6,712 nt of DNA from an uncultured Porphyromonadaceae bacterium (GTDB taxonomy: Bacteria > Bacteroidota > Bacteroidia > Bacteroidales > Muribaculaceae). The stretch covers positions 1 through 6,712 of the forward strand of contig CAMWIF010000151.1 of NCBI GenBank assembly GCA_947174225.1, read 5' to 3'. Both the position numbers and the translations under genes were made by a program. Under the pieces are notes generated by a model. That model did not search any database. It was not told where the DNA came from and saw nothing but the letters and a program-made list of their open reading frames with translations. Below are positions 6,691 to 6,712 of the stretch, in pieces (position 1 is the first letter of the stretch; every line of letters starts with the position of its first letter).

Positions 6691-6712
6691 GCCACAGAAA
6701 GTCACACAGTCT

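Noticed and set aside
1..6712. CRISPR array, tRNA, insertion sequence or phage genes
   Set aside because: No regularly spaced short repeats, cloverleaf-like sequence, transposase, integrase or terminal inverted repeats were found.

Overview
The window looks like chromosomal DNA of a Bacteroidales bacterium, probably a gut or rumen glycan degrader. The evidence is a Sus-type polysaccharide-utilisation gene cluster, TAnnTTTG-type (Bacteroidetes sigma factor) promoter boxes, no Shine-Dalgarno sequences ahead of the genes, and a lipoprotein signal followed by acidic residues. Genus cannot be fixed from the sequence alone.

Left part (1-1372, + strand): an AT-rich two-gene operon. The first gene encodes a Panacea-domain (DUF4065/SocA-like) protein of 228 residues. 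The second is a 182-residue protein that I do not recognise; its GTG start overlaps the first gene's TGA stop (GTGA). A TAnnTTTG promoter lies almost directly on the first start codon, and an inverted repeat spans the promoter. Panacea domains are known antitoxin modules in panAT toxin-antitoxin systems, so the second gene is a candidate toxin of unknown type. This is the most novel part of the window. A strong GC-rich hairpin with a T-rich tail (1396-1446) ends the operon and separates it from the next one.

Right part (1451-6712, - strand, reading right to left): the distal end of a beta-1,4-galactan (pectic galactan or type I arabinogalactan) utilisation locus. The order of transcription is a SusE/SusF-like glycan-binding protein (5' part missing or broken), a GH53 endo-beta-1,4-galactanase with a lipoprotein signal, a second GH53 with an ordinary signal peptide, and a GH2 beta-galactosidase. 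Spacings are 9 bp, a 4-bp overlap and 9 bp, so this is one operon. The likely division of labour is glycan capture and first cleavage at the cell surface, import by a SusC/SusD pair expected beyond the right edge, then trimming in the periplasm by the second GH53 and the GH2 to galactose. The layout resembles the galactan locus of Bacteroides thetaiotaomicron (BT4667-BT4672 region), but with a duplicated GH53.

At the right edge the SusE/F-like frame is interrupted by an in-frame TAG at 6688-6690, so that gene is either truncated by mutation or affected by a sequence error near the edge. No tRNA, rRNA, CRISPR array or transposase was seen.
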